From Inia geoffrensis (Eukaryota; Chordata; Mammalia; Artiodactyla; Iniidae), in assembly GCA_036417435.1 (NCBI GenBank), contig CM070906.1, forward strand, positions 43,847,396 through 43,911,395: a stretch of 64,000 nt of DNA. The letters are read 5' to 3'. The notes beneath the pieces are model-generated. The model ran no database searches and was not told the origin of the DNA. It saw only the letters and a program-made list of their open reading frames with translations. The translations under genes and the position numbers were made by a program. Below are positions 34,700 through 46,709 of the stretch, piece after piece. Numbering within the stretch: position 1 is the stretch's first letter; each line of letters starts with the position of its first letter.

Positions 34700-37150
34700 G
34701 AATAGAGTACCTGAGGCAAAAAGCTAGAATTACCTGATATTTCCATTATACAGTCTGCAAAATGGAGATGATGGATTCTGGGGAAAGAATCAACTGAAAT
34801 GCAAAAATAAATATTAACTGATCTGGGAAAAACTGAAGTATAGTTTCACACTAATTAGCAGAAATAAAAATCCTCTGTCCAACCCTCACATGCATTCATG
34901 CATATATTATCCAACAAAAGTATTTAGCTCACTAAACTCTATTAAGGATTATTAGAAAATACAAGAGAGCCAAAAATAACCGAACAAGTGACTAACGTGA
35001 CAACAAACAAAATCAGCACCGACAAGGGCAAAACAGTGCCATGTAAAAGCAACAATATAAATTACTCATTCATGATAATATGTTACAAATTAATGGTAAG
35101 TCCTCAGTAAATCATTTTTAGTCACTTTCTTTAAAGCACTGGTTACTAACCACCACAGTGAGCATCATCCCACTCTCCTTTTCTCCTCTACAAAACATTA
35201 GAGATAATAACTCCAGTGCTACGATTGAAGTCATTGTACTTCTTCAGTTTCCTGTTTCTTTTACAGCATATTCAATTAAGTGATCTGAGTTAATGCATAT
35301 TCTGAGTAGACAGAACTACTGCTCCAATCTATAACAGAAAATAAAACTTGGAACTAAAAGGTACCCCCCCATACCCACCACCCAGGTCCCTCAACCCAAA
35401 ACAACCTTACATAAGCAATTGCAAGCATCTTGGAGGGGTCTCTAGGACAAAAATAAAACAATGCCAAAGGTGAGAGGGTAGCTAGGGATGGAAGAGATAC
35501 AATCCTTTCTGCCACAAGCACCAAAGGAGTCAACCAGAATACTTTAAACAATAAGTAAAATTATCTCCCTCAACACAAATCCAAAGGCACCCAGGACTTC
35601 TATTTTCCTACTCTGCCATCCCACTGGATTATTGCCTTCATCCTTTGACTTCCCTACTCATGTTGAAAGACAGCTGCCACAATTTCAGAGATCTCATGTA
35701 GATAAAATACAGCTTATGGGAAATTTCTCTCTTCTACTTCTCCTTCTCCCTCTTTGGGAGATAAACATTTCCCAGAAGCCCTCCAAAAGACTTTTCCTCA
35801 AGTTTCATTATTCAAGGGTAGGTCACATGTCCATACCCTAAGTGCATTCTAAACTCAAGCTCTGCCAACAAGGACAGAGGGAGATAAGCGGTAACCAACA
35901 ATGTCACTCTCTTCTTTTGGATAGATTGCTCACACTTGGCATTTTCTCTTCAGTCTCATTTCTCCCACTCGACTTTTCCAAGCTGACTTCACTGCCTTTT
36001 ATACAAACCTGACTAAAGGTAGTGTTTTGTCTCATGTTGAGTTTCTATATTAATAGTATTGCAATTTTCCTGTGTAAAATATTTTGTCTTTTGGATATTT
36101 AGATAGTGATTGATTACGTTTACAAATAACATACGAAAGTAAGAAGGCTTAATTGCACAAGCAAGAGAAAAGCTATTCTTGTACATACAAAACTGATTTC
36201 TTCTGTTGGCTAAATGGACCATGAATATTTTCAGTGGTTTTAATAATATTTTATTTACAAAGTTCTGAATTCTGGGTAAAAGAAAGTAAAAGCTTAATGT
36301 GTCCAGAGTGTATAAAATCAAAAATCTTATCTATAGTCTTGCTACTTTAAATTAATGACAAAAAAAACTACTCTACATTTTTGGTACGTTAGCATTGCTC
36401 TCTACACTAAATACTGAAGACTCCCTCATGTCTGATTCTTAAAAAGGATCCAGTCTATAAAACAGAGAGGTTTTGTAACACAAAAAGCAAAAGGATGTCA
36501 GAGGTACTCTAAAATCATATAATTTTTAAACTTGGAATTGACTACTTGTCTAAACCCCTTGTTTCACAGATAAGAAAATGGAAACTCTGAGATAGGAAAC
36601 CCAGGATCACTCAATAACTAGGAAACAGCTCAGATTTTAAGTTTTCTAACTGAAATTTCTACTTTTTTCCTACTTCAGAATTGCCCTTTACACTAACACT
36701 TAAGTAAATTCTCAAATTTCAATCTAAAGACTAAATGCAGATGGATTAAGGCAACTTGGTTAACTGAAAGTTAATCAGAATATCCTTTCTGTTTCAGTTT
36801 TAACTACCAAATCTTCCTAAAATATATTTGTTTCCTTCCTTGCCTTATTGGAAAGATTAGACTGAATACTACTTAATGAATTCTGGATTAATTTTGATCT
36901 GGAAGATCTTGATACCTTCATAAAATGGTTCTGTGACTAGATTTTGAGTTTATAAAGTTAAGCTGGATTTTTTATTACTGGCCCTAGATCATTTCTTGGA
37001 CAATGCTAAGTTGATCAATTTTATGTTCATGTAGTTATTTTGCTTCTAAAAGAAAGATATGAGCTCTTTTCTTTAGATGTCCATCTTTGTGTTAAATAAG
37101 ATGTCAAGCACAGAAAATAATTGTGATTGGGATTTTTAATGTATTTTTAT
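34700..37150. other. No gene seen; one MIR-like stretch
   Basis: Mostly unassigned AT-rich DNA. 36510-36640 has an antisense MIR-like pattern ('cttgtttcacagataagaaa', 'ggatcactcaataactagga'). Confidence 0.4.
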
Positions 37151-37153
37151 TTT

Positions 37154-37881
37154 GATTTTTCCATGGTTCTAATATCATCCAGTTTGAGGAAGTGACAGAT
37201 CAATGATGAATGATTTGAGGATATGAAAGATTTAATCAGTGTTCTAATTCTCTGACCTGATGATCCAAAACCAGCATCAATAAAGGGCATCAGGAAGCCT
37301 CCCAAGGGTTTATTGAGGGGAGGAAACGAGCTTTCCTCTTCTTTTGCACAGAAAAGCACATAGCCCTTCTGCTCTGCCTCCCTCAAAATGAAGCCAGTTG
37401 TGGGAACATTTCAGCATTCTTCTAGAAGTGGAACAATTATTCTCGCACACATGCCTATCATTTCCTGTGCTTCTTAGTGAACCAGTTGTGGAAATACCTA
37501 GGCTGGTATCTTCAAGGGATGCAGATTCAGAAGTAACTTCTCTTCCCTAACTCCACTCATAGTTAAGGAGAGTCAGGTTGGGTAGGACAGGATAAAATAG
37601 TATAGAGCAGGGCAGAATATAAGACTTGATAAACTGTGAAGAATTCCAAAACAATGCTCTCCAAAAACTGTGCCAACTTTTCGGTGCAAAAGAAGAGGAA
37701 AGCACTTTTCCTCCCCTCAATAAACCCTTGGGAGGCTTCTTGATGCCCTTTATTAATGCTGGTCTTGGATCATCAGGTCAGAGAATTAGAACACTGACTA
37801 AATCTTTCATATCCTCAAATCATTCATCATTGATCTGCCACTTCTTCAAACTGGATATTAGAACCATGGGGGAAAAAAATC
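37154..37881. repeat. Inverted repeat, ~200-bp arms, 320-bp spacer
   Basis: The left arm 37154-37356 is close to the reverse complement of the right arm 37677-37881. For example, left 'cccaagggtttattgagggg' pairs with right 'cccctcaataaacccttggg', and left 'tgacctgatgatcc' pairs with right 'ggatcatcaggtca'. I see roughly one difference per ten to fifteen bases plus small indels. The spacer is 37357-37676. The arms stay open for about 60 codons in matching frames on opposite strands, but most differences I can see change the amino acid, so I do not take this as coding. RNA across the region could fold into a long hairpin. Confidence 0.9.
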
Positions 37882-37889
37882 TTCTCAAA

Positions 37890-38935
37890 ATATATAATTT
37901 AGTCAATAAATAGTATTTAAAATAAGCATGAATACACTTATTTTAAATACTGATTCCTTATTAAAATTTTGCCCACCATGCTTTCACTATGGGACTTACC
38001 TATAGAAAAGACAGACTTAAAATTAAGTCCTCTTCTTATTTTACTTACAAAACATAAATAAGGTATAAGATGCATCTGTTTCAGATTAATTACAGTATAA
38101 GATGAATACTGTTTTAGAAACAATTTAGCGTATCTCAGCAAAATGAAAATGAAAAATAATGGTATCATCATTTCCAAACTATAGGTAATGTGACTAAGTA
38201 CCAATGTGGCTGAATCATCATCAACTTAGATGACTAAACACCTACTGAGCCCTTGATATCATTCAAGATATCATGAGTTCCACAAACTATGACTTCACTT
38301 TTAAGATACTGCCTCAAATGAACTCAATAGGATTCATTGACATAGAACTTCCATTAGCTCTGAATATTTTTAGAAGTTTTGTTCTACTTCATAAAAGTTC
38401 TAATTTCCCATTTCTAAAAGCATGTGTTAACTCAGTACTTTGCTCTGTGCATACTGGTACATAGATTTATATATTTTTTATAGCTATACCTTTATATGTA
38501 TATATTTCTGTCCCATATTTGCTGGACATTTCCTAAGACATGACTGATTTTTAGATGTACATCAATAACAGCCATGGTTAAAAAAATATATATATATATA
38601 CATATGTGTGTGTGTGTATGTGTGTGTATACACACACACACTATCTCCAATCTTAAGATCCTTTTAAAAATTTCCTTTTAACATCCTTTAAAATACCTTT
38701 TTAAGTGAATCTTAGGAAAAGGACATATGGTACATGTTTATGCCTTCCCACCCTACCTCCATGCTTGGGACAATTTATTTCTGAAACAATGGTGGAAGAC
38801 AGTAGTAATCTATAAATGAGTCTCATTTAAAAACTTTAAGTAATAAATCAGTCCTTAAAAAGGAACAATTTCTTCTCTCATAATAGATATCAATAACTAT
38901 CAAATCCAAGACTGATAATAGGCTTTTATCAACAA
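37890..38935. other. No gene seen; alternating-purine microsatellite
   Basis: Unassigned apart from a TA/TG/CA microsatellite at 38586-38641. Confidence 0.5.
38586..38641. repeat. TA-TG-TA-CA alternating tract with inverted symmetry
   Basis: (TA)n is followed by 'tgtgtgtgtgtatgtgtgtg', then 'tatacacacacacac'. The TG part and the CA part are complementary around a central 'tata', so the tract can form a hairpin or cruciform. Confidence 0.85.
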
Positions 38936-39580
38936 CTTGAGGAGTGACGTCAGCAAGATGTTGGAATAAGAGGTTCCAGCCCTTACCACCACGTAGCAAC
39001 ACTGACTTTGGCAACCTCCTTCAGACAAGCATATCTTCTTAAATAAATGGTGTTGGGATAACTGGATATCCACATGTGAAAGAATAAAACTGGACCCTTA
39101 TCTTACACCACACACAGAATCAACTCAAAATAAAGGCTTAAATTTTGTACCTGAAGCTGTAAAGCTCCTAGAAGAAAAGATACGGGAAAATTCCTTGACA
39201 GTGATCTGGGCAACAATTTTTTAGATATGACACCAAAAGCCCAGGCAACAAAAGGAAAAACAAACAAGTGGGATTAAGTATCTTTTATGCAGCAAAGAAA
39301 TTCATGAACAAAATGGAAAGGCACGCTACATGATGGTAGAAAATATATTTATACACCAATTGATACATGCATATGGCAAACCATATAGCTGATAAGAGGT
39401 TAATATCTAAAATACATAAGGAACTCATACAACTCAATAGTGAAAATAAAATAAAAATAAAAAATAACCTGATTAAAAAATGGGCAAAGGGACTTGAACA
39501 GACATTTTTCCAACAAGTGCCATGAAAAAGTACTCAACATCACTAATCATCACAGAAATGCAAATCAAAACCACAATGAG

Positions 39581-39795
39581 GGCTTCCCTGGTGGCACAGT
39601 GGTTGAGAGTCCGCCTGCCGATGCAGGGGACACGGGTTCGTGCCCTGGTCCGAAAAGATCCCACATGCCGCGGAGCGGCTGGGCCCGTGAGCCATGGCCG
39701 CTGAGCCTGCGCATCCGGAGCCTGTGCTCCGCAGCGGGAGAGGCCACTGCAGTGAGAGGCCCACGCACCGCAAAAAACAAAACAAACAAAAAAAC
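39581..39795 (+). mobile_element. CHR-type SINE, short form
   Basis: Head 'ggcttccctggtggcacagt', full short body, tail of AAAC repeats. The target duplication ccacaatgag is at 39571-39580 and 39796-39805. It splits the L1 segment 'cacaatgagatatcc'. Its B box reads ggttcgtgccc. The open frames of 80-116 codons on both strands are SINE artefacts. Confidence 0.95.
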
Positions 39796-40535
39796 CCACA
39801 ATGAGATATCCTCTCTCACTAACATGAGGATGTCTATCATTTAAAAAGAAAAAAAAAGAACAAATCTTGGTGAGGAGGAGGAGAAAAGAGAACCCTGGTA
39901 TACCAATACATGTTGGTAGGAATATAAATTGGTATAGACATTACAGAAAATTGTATGGAGGTTCCCAAAAAAAATTAAAAATAAAACTACATTATTAACT
40001 AGCAATCCCACTTCTGGGGGATTGCAAAGGAATTGCAATCAGTACCTCAAAGGGATATCTGCATTCCCATATTCACTGAAGTGTTATTTACAGTATTCAG
40101 CGTTATCCGTAGCCAAGATATGGCAAAAACCTAAATGTCCATCATTGGATAAGTAGATAAAGAAAATATGGTATATACCTACAATGGAATATTAGTCAAC
40201 CTTTAAAAAGAAAAAAATCTTGCATTTGTGGCAACAGGTATGGTCATTATGCTAACTGAAATAAGCCATACACAGAAAGACAAATATGCGTGATTTCACT
40301 TATATGTGGACTCTAAGCAGTCACTCACAGAAGTAGAAATTAGAATGGTAGTTGCTAGGGGTTGTGGGGAGAGGGAAATGAAGAGGTGATTCTTAAAGGA
40401 TACAAAGTTTCAGTTATGTAAAATAAAGACTTTCTGGGAGTTCTACAATACAGCATCATCTCTAGAGCTAACAATACTGTATCATACACTTAAAATTTGC
40501 TAAGAGTGTAGATCTTATATTAAGTGATTTTATAT

Positions 40536-40568
40536 TATTCACACACACACACACACATACACACACAG
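40536..40568 (+). repeat. CA microsatellite
   Basis: (CA)n with one 'ta' interruption, inside the 3' part of the old L1. Confidence 0.85.
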
Positions 40569-40749
40569 CAATAAAAGAGGCAGGAGGAAATTTTGGTTTG
40601 ATGATGATAGTTTCCCAGGTTTACACTTATCCCCAAACTCATGGTTTATACGTTAAATATGTAAGGCTTTTTATCTGTTAATCATACCTCAAAAATGGTT
40701 TAAAAATAAAAGTGAAATAAAATAGGCTAGCACTTTAAAAAATATGAAA

Positions 40750-42040
40750 ACAAAAAACAATTTGATGGAATAATAAGATTTGGGGGCCAATGTTACATGC
40801 AGCTCAGGGGTGGTTTCCTATCTTTGTACTTGCTCTGAATTGACAGCTCATGAGTAGTAGTCCTCACTACTCTTTTACTGCTTAAGTTGGAGGCTAGAGA
40901 AAGAGAAAAAAATCTCAGAAGCAGTGAAGTTTTATTTGTTCTTCCAGTAATATTTCCTGATGCATTTCCCCCCTCAAGAGGAAAAGTTATCCATCTTCTC
41001 CATTCAGTCTAATTTGGCCATGCTTTCATTTGTTTCAAGCCATTTCCTCAAACATATTTCCTCTGTGTTTATCTAACAAGATAGCACAAGAGAGTATTTT
41101 AATCATTGACATGGACCCGGTAGGGTGTCCCCTATATGTAAACACCTGTAGCTTGCTCAGAGGGTTTCCATCTTTAATATTCTATTTTATCCCAGAAATG
41201 TTTTTGTGGTATTAGAGGTAAAATTAAATTCCAAAACCAAGAAGGCCAAACATTTCCATTTTCAGAAGAAACTCAGCTATGACCAGCTCAGTGACTTTTA
41301 CAAGGCTAATTCAACAAATTCCTGGAACCACACCTTTCTCACCAACTCACAGTTTATTTTGGGACACTACACCATTTAGGGATTTTTAACTGCAAGAAAC
41401 AAAACCCAGCCCTGGCTAACTTAAATAAACAAATGAGTTTATTGGAAGAATATGGCATAGCTGGCAGAAACAAAGCAACAAAGGAAGAGCCAAAGAACTA
41501 GGTAAATAAAGAGAAGAAACAAAAGTAGTGCCAGTGACTGGGTAATAGAACCTAATAACAGTATCTCTTCAGATGCTTGCCTGGTGATAAAAGATCCCCA
41601 TCAGATTTAGTCTTTGCACTTGTGTTCAAGTTTATAATTCCAGGGATCCATTTCTTGAAATTTGCTTTTAAAAATGTGTGGGGCCCATCTTTTTACAATT
41701 GGCATCACAACTGCATCTCACAATAAAGATGTTAGGACCAAATGAAGAAAACAGGTACTCATACCAGAAGAAGGAGGAATGTATGCTGCTTCAGTTAAAA
41801 GAACATTTGTCCAAATCAAGCATAACAATTCATCTCACACCACCTCCACAGAGTACTCAAGATAGTTATTACTAAAGTTAAGGGTAAGGACACTGAGGGG
41901 AAAGGAGTTAAGAAATAGAAAATCAGGAATAAAACAGAGTTATGGCAGTTTTCATTTTGATGTGATTCTCAGCAAAAATTGGTGCTTCTGTATATTATAA
42001 TACTGCTTTGTACACATTGTGAGTGCAATTCAGATTCTTA
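40750..42040. other. No gene seen
   Basis: Unassigned. 41385-41660 ('gatttttaactgcaagaaac', 'gagtttattggaagaatatg') resembles a common old mammalian repeat that I cannot name. Confidence 0.4.
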
Positions 42041-42058
42041 GCATAAGAACTAGAACAA

Positions 42059-42763
42059 CAAATGGAACTACCATACGACCCAGCAATCCTACTACTGAGC
42101 ATATACCCTGAAAAAACCATAATTCAAAAAGAGTCATGTACCACAATGTTGATTGCACCCCTATTTTCAATAGCCAGGACAAGGAAGCAACCTAAGTATC
42201 CATCGACAGTGAATGGATAAAGAAGATGTGGCACATATATACAATGGAATATTACTCAGCCATAAAAAGAAACAAAATTGATTTATTTGTAGTGAGGTGG
42301 ATGGACCTAGAGTCTGTCATACAGAGTAAAGTAAGTCAGAAAGAGAAAAAGAAATACTGTATGCTAACACATATATATGGAATCTAAAAAAAAAAAAGAA
42401 AGAAATGGTTCTGAAGAACCTAGGGGCAGGACAGGAATAAAGATGCAGATGTAGAGAATGCACTTGAGGACACGGGGAGGGGGAAGGGTAAGCTGGGACA
42501 AAGTGAGAGAGTGGCATGGACATATATACACTACCAAATGTAAAATAGATAGCTAGTGGGTAGCAGCCGCATAGCACAGGGATTATCAGCTCGGTGCTTT
42601 GCGACCACCTAGACGGGTGGGATAGGGAGGGTGGGAGGGAGACGCAAGAGGGAGGAGATACGGGGATATATGTATATGTATAGCTGGTTCACTTTGTTAT
42701 AAAGTAGAAACTAATACACCATTGTAAAGCAATTATACTCCAATAAAGATGTTTAAAAAAAAA
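42059..42763 (+). mobile_element. 5'-truncated L1, same family as the full-length copy
   Basis: Begins in ORF2 C-terminus ('atggaactaccatacgaccc') and ends in the 3' UTR ('tagcagccgcatagcacagg', 'ctccaataaagatgtttaaa'). The 3' UTR matches that of 12686-19241 almost base for base. The target duplication aagaactagaacaa (42045-42058) versus aagaaccagaacaa (42764-42777) has one mismatch. The G-rich tract near 42475-42510 is kept. It is about 700 bp of roughly 6.5 kb. Confidence 0.95.
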
Positions 42764-43019
42764 AAGAACCAGAACAATAGTGAGAAGCTTCATTATTCCA
42801 GGAAAGTCTACCTTAATGAAATGTCTATTTTATCATATGTTACTGTTAAATGTATAAAATTGATTCAAATAATCATAATTAATAGAGATTTAGACTAAAT
42901 TTCTCATCTCATGGTTAAATGAGGCCCAGAAATAATGTTTAATGCAGTATTACTAACAAACAGTTGTGAGCACCCTGCCAATAATAATTTTCAAAAACAG
43001 CTAAAACATTGGAAGAATT

Positions 43020-43215
43020 GCATATGTCAGGTACTGCTTAATCACTTTGTGTATTAATCCATTATCATTCACAAGTCCATGATGTAGGACCCATCAGTAC
43101 CACCACTTAATGGATGAAGGGGTTGGAACACCATAAAGGAGATACTATTATCCTCACTGTTTTACAGACAAGGAAGTTAAGATCACACAGCCAATAACTG
43201 AAAAGATACAGATAT
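43020..43215 (-). repeat. MIR SINE remnant
   Basis: Antisense MIR pattern: 'attatcctcactgttttaca', 'gacaaggaagttaagatcac' and 'acagccaataactgaa'. Confidence 0.7.
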
Positions 43216-43219
43216 GGTA

Positions 43220-44570
43220 TGATAATAATGATGTTCAGTCTAACAAATGTTTAAACAGTCTGTATAACGTATTTTCTTTCTCAACCAAAATCACGCCAGA
43301 AATCTTATTAAGACTTACTTTTCTTAGTAAGCTATTTCTTGGGTGACAAGGGTAACTAAACTTCAGCCAGTTCCCTTTGGAAATTATCGCAAATCACGAA
43401 TCAGCAAGTCTGACCTAATGAAACATTACTGCATTTGCAACCATCACTTAAAGCACCAACAGCACCAGAATAGATATAAGAATGGGTCACAGATAGCAAT
43501 ACTGTCAACTGTCATAACACAGTTCAAAGAAAGGATATTATTGCCTAGAAAGTTTTTTTTCCAGTTTATGTAACAGAATTTATTTAAATACCACTGAGTC
43601 ATCTCTTTAAAAGGGGGTTTCATCTGAGTCATCGTAGCTAACAAATCACAACATGCTTAACAAGACTTAGAAGCAAGTCTAAGGGTAATTGTGTGCCCTC
43701 CTGAAAACCAGGGTGCAAGTGGGGCTTAAAAAGTAGCAGTGAACTGTCATTTACTGGAACTGATAGCATTTGATTTTTTAAAAATCAGTTTTTTGGCAAA
43801 AGTTCAGGAAGTAAAGTTGTACAAAATGTAGTTGCATAATATCTGGTTTTTGAAGTAACAGAGAAAGCTGTACAACTTAATGACCCTCAGGCTACGCGTC
43901 TTAGAACAATACCCTCTTAGTAGGATCTTCATGGCCAATAGTTTCAGGTTTCAACACATTAGCCAGTGAATAAAGTACTGAATACCAATTATTTACCATG
44001 GTACTGGTGTCACTGGCAAAGTAAAGGACATGATTACTTTCCACAAACAGCTCATCCTAATCATCAAAAGTTTTCCAATATATAACTGGGTAGGCTGAAT
44101 TTCACTTAGCATGACTAGTGAATAAAATGTCCAACATTTCCTTGAGAAGTACCCATAAAACATCTCTCACATAGGCTTCTCCGAATTTAACCTAATTTTG
44201 TTTTTGTACTTAAGACCACTAGTCAGTATTAAGTGAGACAGATGGACACCAATAAATAATACAGAATATTTGTTTTGGGGGGAACAAGTTATTTTCTTAC
44301 CAACAATCAGTCCCTGAAAATCTCTAAGTAGGAACTACCACATGTTTAAAAATATACATCATTAAAGCAATGAGGATTATTAAAATCAATCACATTGTAA
44401 CATAGCATTTTTTTCTGATAATTCTAGCAAACTTGAAAATGAGAATGATGTTTGCTGCCAAAAGGTACTTGTCCTTTATAACTGTAAATATTTCAGTGTA
44501 AAATAAGTTGTACAGTTTCTGTGAGTGCCAAAAACCTAGACCCTGTCTTTTCTTTTTTTTAATTGTCTTC
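43220..44570. other. No gene seen
   Basis: Unassigned AT-rich DNA with no exon-like signal that I can defend. Confidence 0.4.
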
Positions 44571-44574
44571 AAGC

Positions 44575-44640
44575 TCTCACTCTAGTCCTTGAGTATAAAT
44601 AGGTTTTAAAAATTATTTGTTGAATGAATAAAGGTAGAAA
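44575..44640 (+). repeat. L2 3' end remnant
   Basis: 'ctctagtccttgagtataaa'-type text followed by 'aaaaattatttgttgaatga' and 'ataaagg', the usual L2 terminus. Short. Confidence 0.5.
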
Positions 44641-45237
44641 TAACACAATAGATAGACACAACTGATTATGCAAAGTTAAAATACTTAAACATTGCAAAAC
44701 TGTTATGCTTGGGTCAGCATCTAGTGCAGAGATGGGATGATTGTTTCTTAATTCTCACCCACTCCTCGATAAGAGATTTCTGAATAGCTAAGGAACCTGG
44801 ACGTGTTAGTGGAATATTTCATTATAATGGCTGAGTAATATTGTCTTTTTTCTCCCCAAATCAAAATACATAATAGGAAATAGCAAGTTTTAAGTCCATG
44901 TTATGGAGAGAGTCAGGGCAGTACACATCCATCTTTTCTTATTTACCTGCAAATAAGAGTTGGACAACTGAGACCTCTAAATCAGCAGTTTCCAGTGTTC
45001 CATGGACCCTTGGGGGACTTTCAGGTTAAATGGCATCTGGGCTTCTCACCATTCCCATCCCCTCCATCAAATTTCAACAAGAAAAAAAAAATGTGGTTTT
45101 CATATTTTATACGTAACAATCTAAATAAAATGATCTTTGGAACAAAAAATGGGGTACTAAACATTGGAGATCACTTATCTAAACGAGTTCTGTTTCCTTT
45201 AAGGTAGTGAAATTGAACAATTATACATTTATTTCAG

Positions 45238-45399
45238 TGTTACAGCCATTCAAAACATTTTGGACACTTCTCTGGAAAGTGCCTTTAGACAAGATGGTCC
45301 AAACCTTTTAGCTTCTTCTTTGATGGAAAATATTCAACTCTTAAATGCTGACAGTCTTACAAAGCAGGCAATTTATTCAGGCCAGTTCTGATGTTCAAG
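45238..45399 (+). other. Exon-like segment with strong splice signals
   Basis: A pyrimidine-rich stretch ends in 'ttatacatttatttcag' just before 45238. The segment ends 'ttcaag' at 45399 and is followed by 'gtaagag', close to the ideal donor. The length is 162 bp, a normal internal exon size. One frame (from 45239) is open for 50 codons, with a protein-like rhythm such as 'AIQNILDTSLESAF' and 'NLLASSLMENIQLL', before TGA at 45389-45391, eleven bases before the donor. The other two forward frames carry stops. The segment does not look like any repeat I know. I cannot name a gene. It could be a decayed or alternative exon, a non-coding RNA exon, or chance. Confidence 0.4.
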
Positions 45400-45645
45400 G
45401 TAAGAGTTTAAGCTGGGTAATTAATATCATGTTTGATCAAATGTGACTATAAAGCAATGAGATGTTCAGTTCCCACGTGGATGAGGACCAGAGAGGTGCT
45501 GGAAGATGGAAAGGGTGTCATTCAGCATTGCTCATATATTTATGCAGATGAAAATCCTAGATGGGAGAGTTTAGTTATAATGTTTACATGAGCAAATTAT
45601 TCTAAATCTTCTGCTGGCTTAACGTGTATGTGCCTGTGTGTATGA

Positions 45646-45667
45646 AAGAGAGAGAGAGAGAGAGAGA
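45646..45667 (+). repeat. GA microsatellite
   Basis: Uninterrupted (AG)n of about 22 bases. Confidence 0.9.
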
Positions 45668-45994
45668 TGAAGAGGGAAGGATGTTCCTATTTCCTTCTAA
45701 AGAACCAGAAAGAATTCAGCAAATGTTTGTTAGCTATCCCCTCACTAATTCATACTCTTCCTTGAATGGTCCTTAAAATCCACTGCTTCCTGCCAATGGC
45801 ATCTTTTAACTTCACTGTATTGTGGTCAAGACCATGGCTAATGACTCTCAGATGTAAAAACAAAGTGATTAAAATTTGCTATATGACTTTGCTGCCAATC
45901 CCACAGGAATTTTCAACAAATTAAAGGCAATTTTAGTAACAGTAAAGTCAGATACATTAAAGCAGAATTTTAATTATTGAGGTTTATTAATAAT

Positions 45995-46135
45995 GTGCAT
46001 TATTAGTAGTAGGAGTTCCCATTCTTGAGTCCCTATTCAATGACATGTAATGGGTCACTGCCCCACTCAATCTCCACAACAAACCCTGCCCACAATCACA
46101 TGGCTTATAAGTGGTAGAGACTAAGTGAATGCACT
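45995..46135 (-). repeat. MIR-like remnant
   Basis: 'ctcaatctccacaacaaacc' then 'acaatcacatggcttataag' and 'tggtagagact' fit a diverged antisense MIR. Confidence 0.45.
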
Positions 46136-46159
46136 CCACTTGCATTCTCCCTTCATTCA

Positions 46160-46410
46160 GGTCTCTGCTCAAATCTCGCCCTCCTAGCCTCTGACATTCT
46201 CTAACCAGGAACAGTGTTGTTTTCATTTGCAGCATTTATCTTCTCCTAACAAATCAAACATAGGTTTGTCTCCTCCATTCCCAGACTGTTAGAGCAATAT
46301 TTTTTTCTATTTTGTTTACTACTGAATTTATAGTTCATTTAACAATTTTTGGCCCATCATAGGTCCCTGATAATATTCATTAAATAAAAAATAGGTGTAT
46401 GAAGAATGTC
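46160..46410 (+). repeat. L2 3' end remnant
   Basis: 'caggtctctgctcaaatctc' starts a good L2 3' series that continues with 'catttatcttctcctaacaa' and 'cataggtccctgataatatt'. Confidence 0.75.
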
Positions 46411-46494
46411 TGATGAATGAAAAAAATGGGCAAACCGACACAGATTCCTCTTTCCTTCAATCCCAGGGGATTTTACTATTTCATACTGCTTCAT

Positions 46495-46705
46495 AATTTC
46501 AGACACTACTATATATAAAATAAGGACCTATTGTATAGCACAGGGAACTCTACTCAATACTCTGTAATGACCTATATGAGAAAAGAATCTAAAAAAGAGT
46601 GGACATATATTTATATATATGTATAACTTCTTCACTTTACTGTACACCTGAAACTAACAAAACATTGTAGATCAACTATACTCCAATAAAAATTAATTTT
46701 TTTAA
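46495..46705 (+). mobile_element. L1 3' UTR fragment
   Basis: 'ctattgtatagcacagggaa' through 'cactttactgtacacctgaa' and 'gatcaactatactccaataa', a common L1 3' UTR followed by an A/T-rich tail. Its 3' UTR type differs from the young family at 12686 and resembles that of 9110-10310. Confidence 0.85.
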
Positions 46706-46709
46706 AAGA

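Larger units (their letters stand above)
38939..40745 (+). mobile_element. Old L1, 5' tip joined directly to distal ORF2
   Basis: The first ~92 bases ('gaggagtgacgtcagcaaga' to about 39030) look like the start of an L1 5' UTR. The next bases ('cttcttaaataaatggtgtt' on) are distal ORF2, corresponding to about 17.8 kb in the full-length copy of this window. The whole intervening region, nearly 5 kb, is absent. The remainder runs through ORF2 C-terminus ('acttgaacagacatttttcc' near 39491) to a 3' UTR. A SINE interrupts it at 39581-39795. Coding is lost. Confidence 0.65.

Noticed and set aside
37147..37913. Two matching open frames in the inverted-repeat arms as a conserved protein
   Set aside because: Most differences that I can see between the arms change the amino acid, there is no shared start context, and the arms are on opposite strands of one local structure.
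39494..39844. Overlapping open frames of 60-116 codons on both strands
   Set aside because: They fall on the CHR SINE at 39581-39795. The same frames recur at 1793, 8823, 24659 and 48230, so they are properties of the SINE.
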